Origin: Vespula vulgaris | Taxonomy: Eukaryota > Arthropoda > Insecta > Hymenoptera > Vespidae | Length of the DNA stretch: 64,000 nt | NCBI RefSeq assembly: GCF_905475345.1 | Contig: NC_066592.1 | Span: forward strand, 1,404,001-1,468,000 | Reading direction: 5' to 3' | Part shown: positions 36,204-49,264 of the stretch, in pieces | How the letters are laid out: every line of letters starts with the position of its first letter | Position numbering within the stretch: the stretch's first letter is position 1 | Made by a program: the position numbers and the translations under genes | The notes under the pieces: model-generated | What the model saw: the letters and a program-made list of their open reading frames with translations, nothing else | What the model was told of the DNA's origin: nothing | The model's database searches: none

Positions 36204-36773
36204 AGTCACTACCACCCACGTACCACCCTCACGTAATCCCTCTCGTAACCTTCTACCTTCATGCCCGACGGGTATTTTGTCACCGTCGTAATTATATTTC
36301 TCCCTTCAGCCAGCCGATTTTCCGACAGTTCGCCGAGCGAAAATATCAATACTATCCGTTTAACTCCGACGGCAACGATTCTAAACGTACTAGAAAAATT
36401 GTCGATAATAATCTTAGTTGTTTTCTTCTTGTTTTATTTTTTGATACAATTTACTCATTCTTTTTTAAGATCACGTACACACAGGTATACATACGCGTAC
36501 GTAGATCTACTTTGTCGTTTGTTATTAATATACTTTTGATAACACTTTTCTTTTTTCTTTTTTTTTCATCGTCAAATCTCAAATCAAGTTAGAACGATTA
36601 CAATAGGTACTTAGATAGTCGAATGAGTTTATTATATATCAAAGACAAATGAATCTTTAAGGAATAAAACTTAAACAGATATATTAACTTTTTCGTTATC
36701 CTTGAATTTTATGTTACGATTGGTAATCACTATAAGTGTGACAAAACAAATAAACTAGACCAATCTAAGAAGA

Positions 36774-36774
<1 letters not shown>

Positions 36775-36812
<38 letters not shown>
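36775..36812 (+). repeat. (AAGT)n array beside a splice donor
   Basis: About 9.5 copies of AAGT on the plus strand. On the transcript strand it reads ACTTACTTAC, starting 13 nt into the intron after donor 36825. Confidence 0.95.
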
Positions 36813-36813
<1 letters not shown>

Positions 36814-36825
36814 TAAGATACTCAC

Positions 36826-36948
36826 GTTCTCGACTGTAGGACTTGGCAAAGTCCACTGAATCGACGAGGAAGTTGCAGCCGCAGCACTGGCGGGACGTTT
36901 CTTGTTTACGAAATCGACCGGTAAACTATACTCGTCGCACAAAGAGAC
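36826..36948 (-). CDS. Internal coding exon (41 codons)
   Basis: The 123-nt exon lies between acceptor CCCATTTTATTTCCAG|GTC and donor GAGAAC|GTGAGTATC. It reads VSLCDEYSLPVDFVNKKRPA, an Ala/Ser stretch (SAAAATSSS), then IQWTLPSPTVEN. It is symmetric (phase 0 in, phase 0 out), matching the phase-0 start of the 31302 exon, so it could be constitutive or skipped without a frameshift. A GTAA tetranucleotide array starts 13 nt inside the following intron. No family was recognised; codon use and lack of repeats make a real exon likely. Confidence 0.72.
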
Positions 36949-37023
36949 CTGGAAATAAAATGGGAAACGGTATTAAATATCTGCCGTGATAATTTGCGAA
37001 ACGTAACTATGAGAGAAATAGAG

Positions 37024-37054
<31 letters not shown>

Positions 37055-37502
37055 GAGATTGAGAGAGTGACAAATAGAGAATACGTTCATTGAATTTCTA
37101 TGACTTCAAACAGGGATCGATTCTAAAACCATTGTATCAAAGACACAGATCAGTAAGATGTCTGACAATGGCGACGGATTTCCTATCAAAGATTCAAGCT
37201 CGACCCTATAAAAATAACAACCAAAAAAAATCATGTTCACTCCATGGGGTATCTCTAATTACCTGTGTCTTGTCTGGAGCACGCATCGCATAAACGAATA
37301 GGGAGAATGATGTATGAAAGGGAGAGTATGTAGTTTTATATATATATCAGAATAAAAAAAAAAAAAGCAAAAAAGAAAAGGGAGGGCGATCTAAGCCGAA
37401 AAACGAAAGGCATTCGATGTCGAGTAAAGCGTGGATTTCTGCCGCTCGACAAATCGCAGGATAAGCAAAGTCATCCCCATCTCCTCCCCCACCTAGCAAC
37501 AA

Positions 37503-37539
37503 TATATAAGAGAACAGTAGCAACGACTGGTCCAGCTCA
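37503..37539 (+). promoter_or_regulatory. Possible TATA-type core promoter
   Basis: TATATAAG at 37503-37510 is followed 31-36 bp later by TCCAGC and CTCATCAG, possible initiators. Downstream, ATG at 37581 opens a frame (MGALARIVSNGNSRTITRTL) in non-repetitive sequence before it degenerates into the 37.7-kb GA tract. AT-rich TATA matches are common in this window, so confidence is low. Confidence 0.13.
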
Positions 37540-37699
37540 TCAGCGATATTTACTGTCTGTTGGAAAATCGATCTATATCGATGGGTGCCCTCGCGAGAAT
37601 AGTCAGCAATGGCAATAGCAGGACTATTACCAGGACACTAGGAAGGCCAGGAGTCTGGCACCCTTCTTTCTCTTTGCCTAACGACAAAGCTCCTAAACG

Positions 37700-37817
<118 letters not shown>

Positions 37818-38859
37818 TCACAGCACGGCCTACCACCTAGGTCCGTGCGTGCATATAAATCGAGACAATCGCGAATCCCCTGAGGGCGGCTTATCGCGCT
37901 GCTGGAGCTTGGGAGGTGGGCTAGCAGCACCAGCCAGCTTCGTTCGTTCCTGTACTACTCGGGAAAAGGGACCGGGACTTCCCTGTAACACCAACCCATC
38001 TTCGACTCCACGCGGATATATCCAGGGAATGCTGCCGTTTTATTCCCAGAGACCTCGCATGCAAATGGCCCGCGTTTATTGTTGAGCAAAGAGCGCTATA
38101 TGAATATGTGAAGTGGTAAATGGAAGAAAAAATTCTATATATCGGTAGGGGCCTGGCTTTCAAAGGGATTAAAGAAAAGGGTGGTAATCGAACATTACCG
38201 ATAATCGAACATCGTTACGAGGATACTCGATTATTCTCTCTCTTTCGCTCTTTTTAACATGTTTCCATTAACGGAGGATTACGATTACTAAAATGTCTTT
38301 CTTTCGTTAACATCCATGGAAATGTCTAGACGTCGACGTTAACAAGATAAAGCTTAAAAAATATACTTCCCTGTTCTCGTTGATCACGAAATTGATACTA
38401 ACAAGTGGTAATACATTTCCTGAACTCGCACGGCTTCGGGCAATCACCTATTGAGACTGAAAGATTCCATTGTTTATCATTGGATGGAGGAAGCCAAATA
38501 CGAACTAGATCGTCTCGTTCAAGTATATCTTACATTTGACTCAGTCAGTGTAGATCGTCTCGATAGCTAGGTAATTCATTAAATATTAACTTCGTTAACA
38601 AAATTAAGGTCGATAAGGATGCTATAAAAACAGAAACAACAAAAAAAAAAAAAGAAAATTCGTCTCTCAACATTCTTATCATCTCCCAGGTTCAACCACA
38701 AAAGTACTTCTACCTCGGTGTAATAACGAATATTACGTTCCTCTCTCTCTCTCTCTCTTTTTTTTCCTTTTTCTCAAACACATTTGCTCCCTAACCCCTT
38801 CCTTCCTCATGGCAAACGAAAAAAAGAAAAATAAAAAAAAGAAAAAAGGAAAAGTCAAC

Positions 38860-39480
38860 GATGAAGCTAATGTTGGTTGGATTCTGGGTACAACCCTCGA
38901 AGGTTGCACGGCAACTCCCGTCCGCATTCCCGTTACGTCCGGCATCTCTCGCGGGTGAGCCGAGATTAAGCGAGAATATTTAGCAAATGTTTCGCATAAA
39001 TCAAAGCCGGCGCAATATGTTCTGAGTTTCGTGCGAGGCTATGTAAATTCATGGTAATACCAGTGGCCACCCCGCGGAGAGAGGAGTTTCGATTGGTGGA
39101 AGAGGTTCTAACGGGGGTGGTGGAAGAGACGTGGTCGACGAGTGAGATTGAAAGAGAGAGACAGCCGATGAATGAGAGTTAGAGAGTTAGAGACAGAAAG
39201 ACAGAGATAGAGAAAGAGAAGGGGAGACGGGGAAAGAGAGAGAGAGAGAGAGAGAAAAGGAAGGAAGAAGCAGTAGGAAAAGCTCAGAGCGAGGGTGGCA
39301 AAGCGCGTATTTCATGAACCCCTAAAGCAGCTCTGAGCATTGCTGCAACCGCCACAATCCCATTCATTCTCTTTATGGGCTCCCAAGTATTCGGGCACCG
39401 GGCTTGAATAAATCGGAAATTTGCCCATGGGGTAGGGCCGACCGATTCTGCTCTTTACGATTTAACTATGACTTTCGAGC
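38860..39480. other. Two non-repetitive islands around a GA block
   Basis: 38860-39100 and 39295-39480 are complex, with words such as TTTCGCATAAATCAAAGCCG and GGGCTCCCAAGTATTCGGGC, and have no long open frame. Such blocks in large insect introns are often enhancers; this is inference only. Confidence 0.3.
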
Positions 39481-39577
39481 TGGTCATCTTTATCAATACA
39501 CCGAATGAAATATTCTTTTCTTTTCTTTTTTTTTGTTTTTTACTTTTTTTTTGTTTTTGTTTCTTTTCTTCCTGTCG

Positions 39578-39579
<2 letters not shown>

Positions 39580-39623
<44 letters not shown>
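39580..39623 (+). repeat. (TA)n microsatellite
   Basis: About 22 TA units. Confidence 0.95.
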
Positions 39624-39625
<2 letters not shown>

Positions 39626-40446
39626 CGATCTTGGTCGATCAAATTAAAAAGAATATTAATAACAAAGAATAATAAAAAAATGTTTTTTAAATGATATTAC
39701 TTCAAGGATTTTGATATTATATATATATATATGTATCAATGTTCAGAATGGATTTACCAATGTAATCCTTTAAACAAAGTTTCAAATTGCTTTGACGACT
39801 AGAAACAGACGAAACTATTCAACGAAGATACAGTCGTTCGACCGTGCAAACAGATCGATCACGATGACATAATTAACCCTAACTTGGTCTTGAATAGGTA
39901 AAGGGTCCCAACGACCGAGTAGAATATCTAAATGGTTGTCAGTAAACTGTAAACCTAACGTTACGATAGATAGGGAAAGGGAGAAAGAGAATCTACATTT
40001 GAATTAACAAGGACTTTAACTCTATGTACAATATCGTGTTGTTAAATCCTCCGTAGATCACTTCGATTCACGGTACCACAAAACATTTCCATAATCGTAT
40101 CGGCGAGGAATAAATTATTCGACCCGTAACGTTAACGGGTAATTTCATAATATATATATATATATTATTCGAATAATGATAATAATCATATAAAATTCGT
40201 CCAATCAGTACGAATATCGATGACACATATATACGAGTAATCTTCAGATTGAGAGAGAGATGGTGGAAGGGAGAAAAAAAGGGAACGAACGATTTATTAT
40301 AATTTGGATGATTCATCCCATCACATAGATAGAAATACGAATCGATTCTTTCATTATAGATGTCCATTAGGTAACTTGACACGGTACAACGACGAAAGAA
40401 AAGATGAACGAGTAATCGTCCAATGCTAACCCCGATGGATACTTAC

Positions 40447-40496
40447 ATAGACGCACACACGTTTCCAAAGAAATCTCAAGAGTCTTATATCTTCCA
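40447..40496 (-). CDS. Weak candidate small exon
   Basis: A 50-nt segment sits between a T-run acceptor (TTTTATTAG) and donor CTAT|GTAAGTATCC. The frame that joins the 36948 exon in phase 0 reads EDIRLLRFLWKRVCVY after a split codon that the 43504 candidate would complete as Leu. The splice sites are good, but a 50-nt open frame is weak evidence and the homology is unknown. Confidence 0.22.
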
Positions 40497-43389
40497 CTAA
40501 TAAAAAAAAAAAAGATCGAACTTTTCCATTAACCGTTCACCATGGTCAGCCAAGATTTATCAAGATCCATAGATCCTTGTTAAAAGTCTAACGAAAATAA
40601 AAATACCAACGATGAACGTAGCGAGAAATCAAAGAGAAGGACTAACCATGATCAATGATACCTATAGATGTATAGAAGAAAACAAAAAAGAAAAAAAAAA
40701 GAAAGAACGAGTTCAAAACCAAGTCTACGAAGAATCCTTAGGGACTAGAAATCCTTAGGGACTCGACATTCTCCCTATTTTTTTCTACTTGGACTAGTTG
40801 CACGTACTACGGAGAACAAATACCAACGTTAAATTTTCACGAAAGGATTCTTGGCAGAACACGAGAGAGAACTTATCCAAGAACCAAAGACTATTCAACA
40901 TCGTTTTCCAAAATCACCCTACCCTCGAAAAGATCCTACCCTCGAACGTACCTTTCGTTCGATCTTTGAAAAAGGATTTGACACACACTACCACCAGCCA
41001 ACTATCGATTTTTGTTAAATCGTTCATCTCGTTTGTTCTCATTCGTTACGTTAGATCGACTGCACCGTTAGATCTATTTAAGAAGATGGTTTTTAGAAAC
41101 GGAGTTTTCAAAACGAAAGTTTTCAGAACGGAATGACTCAATTATTATATATTTCTCTTATTTCAATATTAATATATTTTGTTATTAATCGATGGGATAT
41201 ATTTGATCGGACAAGTTATCAGCACGTATGAATATTTTAATCAATATTTATAATAAGATATCAGTAAATAATAATATAATTGGTTGAGTATAAATAATCA
41301 AGTATCGCGTATAGGTTCGTTAGAAATACGGACCATCTATTCGTGAAGTATTGATCGAATTATTGCATTTAGAAATATTTTAATTAAATGTTCTAATTAA
41401 ATTGGTATTACTATTAGTCGATGTAACATTAATCAATCATGTGTAATTACTTCAAAAAGTATCGATTGAAAATGTTAAAAAATATTATCCAATTGAAAAA
41501 TTTCACAGCCGATATTTTGTATCAAATTAATTAACTAAATATAAAAATCATCAAGAAAAAAAAGAAAAATAAATAAATAAATAAATAAATCGATGTGCTC
41601 TTCAAGATTTGTTCGAAAGAATAACGACCAACGTTATTATCTCGAATAAAATCCCATAGAAGCAGGACTGCGAGTCCGTCCATTAAAAAAAAAAAAAAGT
41701 GAAATCTGATGATCGATTTCTATTTCGTTTTAACGAAAGAATAAACTTTCGCCGATAATGTATCGGAAAAGAAAAAAGAAAGAAGGAAAGAAAGAAAGAA
41801 AACTCATAGATAAGTCGATAGGTAGTTCCTTTACAAGAAGTAACAAAGAATCGAAAGGGACACTGTGATTTCAAGATACGAGGAACAGGACAGACCATTT
41901 CGTCTTCATTTAAACTGGTCCGTCGTCTTACGGCCCTTCCATTGCGCTATCCTTTGGTCCTTTTCCTTTTCTTGGATCCTCCAAGAGAATCGTTGCTTGG
42001 GAAGGAACACGCGGGCCTTTTTGCCATGTTTCAAGCCCTTTGTGTGGGTCGCGAAGGGTCGTTCAAAGAGAAGGAGATTCGAAGTCACCAGAGTACGTTT
42101 CCGTTGCTACTCGTAAGAAAGAGAGAGAGAGAGAGAGAGAAGATGGACGAAGGGTCTACCCAAGCTGTTCCTAATCGTCTGTTCTCCTTAAAGCTAAGTC
42201 CATCCTTCTTCCAAGCATTCCCACCCCATCTCACCCCCTCTCTCTTCCTCAACCTCTTCTCTTTGCCCTTCATCCATCTGGAATTTCGTAAAGAGCCTAC
42301 CTACTCGACGAACATCTTCCAGTCAGTCTCGTCATCATCGAAAGTTCGACCGACCGAACGGAAGGTAGTCCGCCATAGTTCAAATTGATGTTTCCGTTCG
42401 ATGCTCAATTATATCAAAAGTACCCCAACCATTAAAGACTATGGTTTAACAAATTTCAAACTATGAACGAAACCGGGCACTTTACTTTTTCTACGGTGTA
42501 CAAAAGTTTATCCCGTCGTCGTTTATTACATCGTAAAACTTAATAAATAATTCTTCACTCATCCATCCCTCTCTTTTCTTCCTCCTCCTCCTTCTTCTCT
42601 TCCTCTTCCTCTTTCTCCTGCCGTAATAAAATTATCTCTCTGCGAAACTTTGCAATGAAAAAAGAAGAAGAAAAAGAAAAAAAAAAGAAAGAAAGAAAGA
42701 AAGGAAGATTCCAGAGAAATCTATCGAACTCTCGTTAAATGAAATATTCTAGATACCATCACGAAGTCAAGAATCCAAAGAGCTTATAACAGGAGAAACG
42801 TGCTTGAGGGTAAGTTTGAGGGTGACGGAAAAATGACTATTAGTAAGATAGTCTAAATCATCTCGCGATAATCTTAGATGCCCTGCAGGGCGCAACGTAG
42901 GGAAGACCTTCTTGCCGAGGTATAGTATAGTGCGGAAAAGGGTTGCAACTACATGGATGTAAAGCTTGGTAACACTACTGACACATCTTTCGAAAACTAC
43001 ACATTCTACGTATTACACATACATGTATATGTATGTATGGATGTATGTATGTATGTATTGTACGTGCTTCAGAGAGAACCCTCGGCAAAGCCTTCCGTAG
43101 GCAGTAGTCAGAGAAACGCCGTGATTGTTCCACCCGGTTTCTCTATTGGGATAAACGTCTTCCACTCTCGTTCTCCTTTCTCCTCTTATCACCCCCTTAT
43201 CCTATGACGGAAAGGTTCCTCTCCAGCGTTGGTCGTTCGCGGAAGCGGAACCCCCTATTGCCTAAGGGGCTGCTAATTGATTTTAGAAGTTCCTCCTTCG
43301 GGGCAACTCTCTCCCTCTCCTTTTCCTCGTCTTTTCCTTCTCTACCTCTTCTTCCTCTACACCCTTCCATTCCATTTTAGCCTACCATC

Positions 43390-43431
<42 letters not shown>

Positions 43432-43445
43432 TTCTTTCTCTCTTT
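43390..43445 (+). repeat. (CT)n microsatellite
   Basis: CT followed by CTTT variants. Confidence 0.95.
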
Positions 43446-43503
43446 AGTTGAGCACCCTTCTCTTGGAAGCTTTCAGAAAATACGACGAGGTTACTATACT
43501 TAC

Positions 43504-43555
43504 GACTATGTAAGAGCGGCTCCAAAATCATTCTATGTATCGTCTTCGAAATATT
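43504..43555 (-). CDS. Weak candidate small exon
   Basis: A 52-nt segment has a strong donor (AGTC|GTAAGTATAG) and a TTC-rich pyrimidine tract ending TTGAAG. Only one frame is open, NISKTIHRMILEPLLHS plus one base. Its phase (0 in, 1 out) fits both the 62876 exon before it and the 40496 candidate after it. The acceptor tract is itself a (GAA/TTC)n microsatellite, so the match could be accidental. It is listed because two weak exons in a row agree in phase. Confidence 0.2.
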
Positions 43556-43560
43556 CTTCA

Positions 43561-43620
43561 AGAAGAAGGAGAAGAAGAAGAGAAAGTGGAAGAAGAAGAA
43601 GAAGAAGAAGAAGAAGAAGA
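43561..43620 (+). repeat. (GAA)n array
   Basis: GAA triplets with GGA and GTGG interruptions; it forms the pyrimidine tract of the weak 43.5-kb exon candidate on the minus strand. Confidence 0.9.
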
Positions 43621-44239
43621 CTGATTCTCGACCACCCTTTGTTTCTCGTTAAACAAGAGGGAGTCAATCTTTCTCAACATAGACCATTTAGTATCTTACC
43701 CGCTAAACTAAACCCTACTGAAACTGAAAACAAAGTATAACTTTTCGGTTAACTTTGGTTAACGAGGACGTCATCGTTGAATTATCTTGTCAATCTCTCT
43801 CCCTCTCTCCCTTCCTCTCTCTCTCTCTCTCTCTCTTTTTCTCGTTCTGATAACGTTTAACGTTTGCCTTGGACCAGAGAACCAAGAAGACCCCAATGAT
43901 GAAATCCATATTTTCTCCTCGAATGCTTCCTGTTTTATAAGTGTATACACAACGATTATACACTCTTGGTAAGAACAAGTGGAAAGATAACAACTGAGAG
44001 ATAATTATCGCATTCTCTCTCTCTTTCTATCTTTACCAATCTATCTAACGACGTCTGTCGATCGTTAACTCTCAAGTCTTTCGAGTCAATATCACTTGGT
44101 TTAACGATGATACAAGATGAACGTTATGCAAGACTTATAAAAGACCAAGTATCGTGTCATGGAAACGGTAACAAGACTTTCAAGCCTTAGGGAGCGTCTG
44201 TTATGAGGAACCATGAACTTGCTTTACTTGCTTCCTTGT

Positions 44240-44242
44240 TTC

Positions 44243-44273
<31 letters not shown>

Positions 44274-44283
44274 GCTTGCTTCA
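44240..44283 (+). repeat. (CTTG)n tetranucleotide array
   Basis: About ten CTTG/CTTA units. Confidence 0.9.
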
Positions 44284-44599
44284 AGCATAAAAGAGGAATG
44301 GAAAGGGTCGTAGCTGCTTGTCAGTCGTAATCAGTGCTACTGCAACAATGCGTCTCATAGTGTTGAAACGCTTTCTCCCTTTCTCTGTCTTTCACCCTTT
44401 CCCTTTCTCTTTTACTTCTCCCTCTTTCTCTCTCTCTCTCTCTTTCTCTCTCTTTCTCTGTCTGTCTGTCTTTCTCTCCTTCTTCATCGTCAGACATACC
44501 TAGCCCATTCACATTCATCTTTTCTAGGACCGTCTCCTGTTTTCCCGTCACGTTCAAACATTCGAATCGTCACACAATAAGCTTCCGGTTTATTAAAAT

Positions 44600-44604
44600 C
44601 TGTC

Positions 44605-44677
<73 letters not shown>

Positions 44678-44710
44678 TTCTCTATCTGTTTCTGTGTATG
44701 TCTCTGTCTC
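44600..44710 (+). repeat. (CTGT)n then (CT)n compound array
   Basis: About 12 CTGT units, a CT tract, then CTGT variants again. Confidence 0.9.
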
Positions 44711-44999
44711 TTTGTCTAAACTGCACAGAAAAGTGGAGTTGCTTCGATTCACCATCCCTTCGATGATCCTACATTTTAGTATTCTTCCACGATCGTCCAT
44801 TAAAAGTGGGAGAGAGAAAGAGCCGGACGAGAACAACGAGATATCCAATCTCGATGTTAACGATGTCGGTGGTATTCAAACCGACGTTTTCCGAAGGGCT
44901 ACGTGATTTTTCGTGCGACGAAGATTTAATAGGAATATAACGGAATGGGGGATGTAAAAATACAGGGTCGTCACGTTCGTTCGATTTCTCTTATGTTGA

Positions 45000-45057
<58 letters not shown>
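45000..45057 (+). repeat. (TA)n microsatellite
   Basis: About 28 TA units. Confidence 0.95.
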
Positions 45058-45728
45058 CATATACATATACATATCTATAAAATTCTTTTTTCCCTTTCTC
45101 TGTCGGTCTCTTTTTCGTAAGTAAAAAATAAAAAAATAAAAAAATAAAAAACTTGAAATGCAAATAAGATGCTACTTTCTTAATAAAAATAAAGAAAGAA
45201 AGAAAAAAAAAATATATCTCCAGAATAGATCTTGAAATTTCTTTTATTATCTGCTACTTTACGCTCGAACGAACATGCAAATCCAACCCTTCTCGATCGT
45301 TTTGAAAGGAACATTAAAAATGTTCTAAGGAAACCAATGTCATTAATATCCCGCGGTACATTTAATTCGACTTCGTATCCGGTAGTTTATAAAACGGAAA
45401 AATAAAAAAAAGAAATAAAAAAGAAATAAAAAAGGAAATGACATCGAAGAAATCGGAAGGAAAGAAACGAAAGAGGTAAGTATATAAGATTGAACTTTAT
45501 TCTCCGAGAAAATGAATTAATACTTTGATAACTAACTTAGATGATTAGATTTTATTTAATCTAATTTAACGATTATTTTTATTTTGATTCATTAAAGCTT
45601 AAATCAAAGAGAACTAGGACGACCAATTACTTCGAAGCTACTTAATCAATGAAGAATAACTAATTGTAGCGTGAAATAGTAGTAAGAACAATGTAGAGAA
45701 TCTATATAATTTGTCGATTATTCCTCTA

Positions 45729-45732
45729 AAAA

Positions 45733-45767
<35 letters not shown>

Positions 45768-45812
45768 GAAACAGAGAAAGAAAGAAAAGGAAGGAAGGAA
45801 GGAAGGAGGGAG
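45729..45812 (+). repeat. (AAAG)n and (AAGG)n array
   Basis: AAAG units to about 45766, a second AAAG part, then GGAA units. Confidence 0.9.
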
Positions 45813-46341
45813 AGAGAGATAGAGAAAAAAGACGAGAAAAAGAAATCCGAGAAAACTCTCGAGGGCTTTGTCGTCGGTAGGTCGTAAATCCCAGCATTAC
45901 GTAATTAATGTGACAAACTCGTTAATTAATTTGTAATGTTCCGAAACCTTCGAATTTAGCGGAAAGTAACAATAGCTACGAATTAAACGTTGACACATTT
46001 AACTACGAACGTATTTCTAACGAACCTATCGCAAACAATCGTTGTCGCATAGGTATGTATTTAATAAATGGAATTTAATTCGGAAATTCGAAATATATTG
46101 TAATACAATCAATTGTTTAATTAATTAATTTATTCATTCGTTTGTTTATTTATATCTCTTTTTTTCCTCCCTCTTCACACCCCCCTCCAAAACCATCCCT
46201 CCAGAAAAAAAAAGAACGAGAAAATACGACAGGATTAGGGTGACATCACGGATTATGACGATACTTCCTATTCGTTTTCCCGTTTTAAGAGACCAATTTG
46301 GGATCTGCAAGTATGACAAATTGTATCCAACCGAGGCAAGC

Positions 46342-46373
<32 letters not shown>

Positions 46374-46879
46374 GGCTTTTTGGACTTGCGAAATTACGTA
46401 GGATCTTCCGAAGGATTATGCGCAAACGAGTGTTATATTTTATTCGTGGCTCGACGGGCAACGAGTTGCCAGAAACATCTGGAAAGTATTTCTCTCATCG
46501 CGTCGGAGGACGACACGAACGACCTGTCCTCCCGAGAGTTTTTCGAGAAAAAAAATTCTCTCTTCCTCCTACCCTTCAAATTATATCCAAGGTCGAAAAA
46601 AATTCGCGTAAAAAAATTAACCCGAGTTTAATCCGAAAACATGAAGAAAAAGAAGAAGAATAAAAAAGAGAGAGAGAGAGAGAGAGAGAAAAACAAAGAC
46701 AAAAAAGAAAGAGATAATCGAGAAATAATCGATCGATAAAATCGACTGAACAATAAACAATTATCTTCTGCTGCATCAACCTCTATAAAAATAATCGTTA
46801 ACTTCGACAAAAACTACGATGCGTCAGAAATGCTGCATAGAAAATTTGTTGTTATCGTTGTTGTTGTTGTTGTTGTTAT

Positions 46880-47420
46880 TGTTACTGCAAGTCTTCCGCA
46901 ACGTTGGGTTGAGATTTGTATCTGGTTGGGTACACAATCGCCGGATTTGGTGAATGTCCGACGATGGTCGAACAAATCCCTCGATTTAACGTTTCCCTCG
47001 ACTTTCGCTCTGTACCACCCTTCTACCCCCCCTCCTCCTCCTCCTCTTTTCACCTCGCTGTCACCCTATTCCCCCGGTTTCCCTCTTTTACCCGCGGATC
47101 CCTCTCCGTCCAATTCACCTTGCCACCCTAGGAAAAACACGAAACAACGCCGGTTTTCCACGGCTGGACAGCCGTCACGTTGTCGCCGTCGTAACGCACG
47201 TGCATAATTAACGGGGACGTGACGTTCCTGCCGATTGATAAATTTTGACGTACGCCGCCGCAAACGACACCGATCCACCCTCAAACAAGATTCGGCCTTA
47301 ACGATCACGCGTGTTCTCGTTTCAACGACCCGATCAGGAACTTTCCGAAAGCAAAAGCCGCAATGGGAACAGCCTAACACGCCTATCCTGCGGTTTACCG
47401 ATCATTTCGATTCGTGTATT
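46880..47420. other. GC- and CpG-rich island
   Basis: This is the most GC-rich half-kilobase outside the exons (CCGTCGTAACGCACGTGCAT and similar), open on both strands in places. No splice-supported exon was found. Confidence 0.3.
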
Positions 47421-47887
47421 TCGAAAGCTCGACCCTCTCTCTCTCTGTCTCTGTCGCTCTCCCACTCTGTTTAACTTTCTATCGCTTTGTCATTGTCTCT
47501 AAAGTTTCGAATAACACGCCAGTAATAAGAGTCAATGTATGGTCGGACGTTACATCGACGCGACATATCAAAATTGTTTAGGTTGAGACGACTGCGTGCG
47601 ATCGGGAAAAAATCAATAAAGGAGAAAAGAAAAAATGGATAAAGAAACATGAATTTAAAAGAAAAAAGGGAAATCGTATGAATCGGAATTAAATCGAATC
47701 GTTGATTGCAGCGTGAAAATTGTTTTTTTCTTATCCCTTTCATTTTGTTTTGTTTCTTTTTTTTTCTATCGAAAGATCGAAGAATTTGACGATATTATAT
47801 TAGAGAATATTAGGATCATGCGGGATATCCTAATGGACTAGTGATTAACTGTCACAAATCATCCGTGTGATCCACGCAAAGTCTAAC

Positions 47888-47928
47888 GCACCGCACCGTA
47901 TCGCATCGGACCGCATCGCACCGTCCCA
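47888..47928 (+). repeat. CG-rich 10-bp tandem units
   Basis: Variants of CGCATCGGAC/CGCACCGTAT, about four units; unusual for its CpG content. Confidence 0.8.
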
Positions 47929-48037
47929 GACACATAGAGATATATATACATCTAGAGGATGTGACTAACTCGGCAAGGATAATCGCGTCTTCGACGATAA
48001 CGACGTTATCGGCAAAGCAATTTCGGATCGACCACGC

Positions 48038-48038
<1 letters not shown>

Positions 48039-48083
<45 letters not shown>
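48039..48083 (+). repeat. (GA)n microsatellite
   Basis: About 22 GA units. Confidence 0.95.
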
Positions 48084-48091
<8 letters not shown>

Positions 48092-49182
48092 GGGAAGGGA
48101 AAAGGAAAGGGAGATTGTAACAATTAAGCCGTACAATTGACCGATCCGCTCACGTTCTAGGCAAGGAGAAGTTAGCTCAAGTACCTATCCCTCTCCAATC
48201 CCTCTATCTTTATTTATCCTTCTATCTATCTATCTCCTTCTCTTTCTGTGTCTTTCTCTCCTCCTCTCTCCTATAGTCTCAAGACATTCCAGACAGATCG
48301 TGACGACTTTGCGAACGATCTGTCTATCTCTCTCACCTTCTCTCTCTCTATCTCTCTCCCTCCTTTGCTAATCTAAACGCCACCGCCTACTATCTACGAA
48401 TACATTTAATTAATTCACTTTGCACCGGACCTGCCGTCCGTAATATGAGATACCAAGGGGTTGGAGAAAGAGAAAGAGATAGAGAGGAGAAAGAAAGAGA
48501 GAGAGAGAGGATGTACGTAAGAGAGCCTATAGACCGTAATAGATTCAAATGGTTTGTAGGGTGTAATAGGGCTATGTCGTGGTTATGGTTATCGTCTTCG
48601 GCCGTCGTCGGCTCGACCATTAAAATTATTCGATCAAGAGTTTTACGACACCCCATACGATGTATCGTCTATGTTATCCGCTCTATATCGTTATTACTAC
48701 GTATATTCTTCACCTAGAGTTGTCGATTTAAAATTCGATTTTATTCCTGTTACGTTTTATTATACACAAATGGACCGTCAATGAAATTTCATGAATCTAG
48801 ATGAATATTATTGAATTTGATATCCCTTTTGAAATAAACCAGTCAAAGAGGAGAAGAAGACGAATGGAACGCCCTAACTACATATACCTTTCGAAAAGGG
48901 ATGAATGTCGTTTAAGGGAGAGAGAGATTTCTATGTACTTACATACATAGTACGTAATACCAAGTGATCTATGAATTTAATTAAGTAATTATACTAAGGC
49001 ACCCTGCTCATTAATCATTGCTCGCTATCGATTTACATTTATCTCTTTCTCTCCATTTATCTATCTGTATATCTCTCTCTTTCTCTCTCTCTCTCTCTTT
49101 CCTCCTGTATCTCTAATATCCCTATTTTGCTACTCATCATTTCGTTCATCTCTTTTTACTTCCACTTTCTCCCCATTTACGT

Positions 49183-49184
<2 letters not shown>

Positions 49185-49260
<76 letters not shown>
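49185..49260 (+). repeat. (CT)n microsatellite, about 38 units
   Basis: One of the longest uninterrupted dinucleotide tracts here. Confidence 0.97.

Positions 49261-49264
<4 letters not shown>

Larger units (their letters stand above)
31303..36825 (-). other. Intron (5.5 kb)
   Basis: This is the inferred intron between the 36948-36826 and 31302-31167 exons. It holds an (ATA)n/(ATT)n hairpin about 75 nt before its acceptor, two 43-bp near-identical copies at 34.1-34.3 kb, long CT/GA tracts, and a GTAA array next to its donor. No further exon was recognised. Confidence 0.65.
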
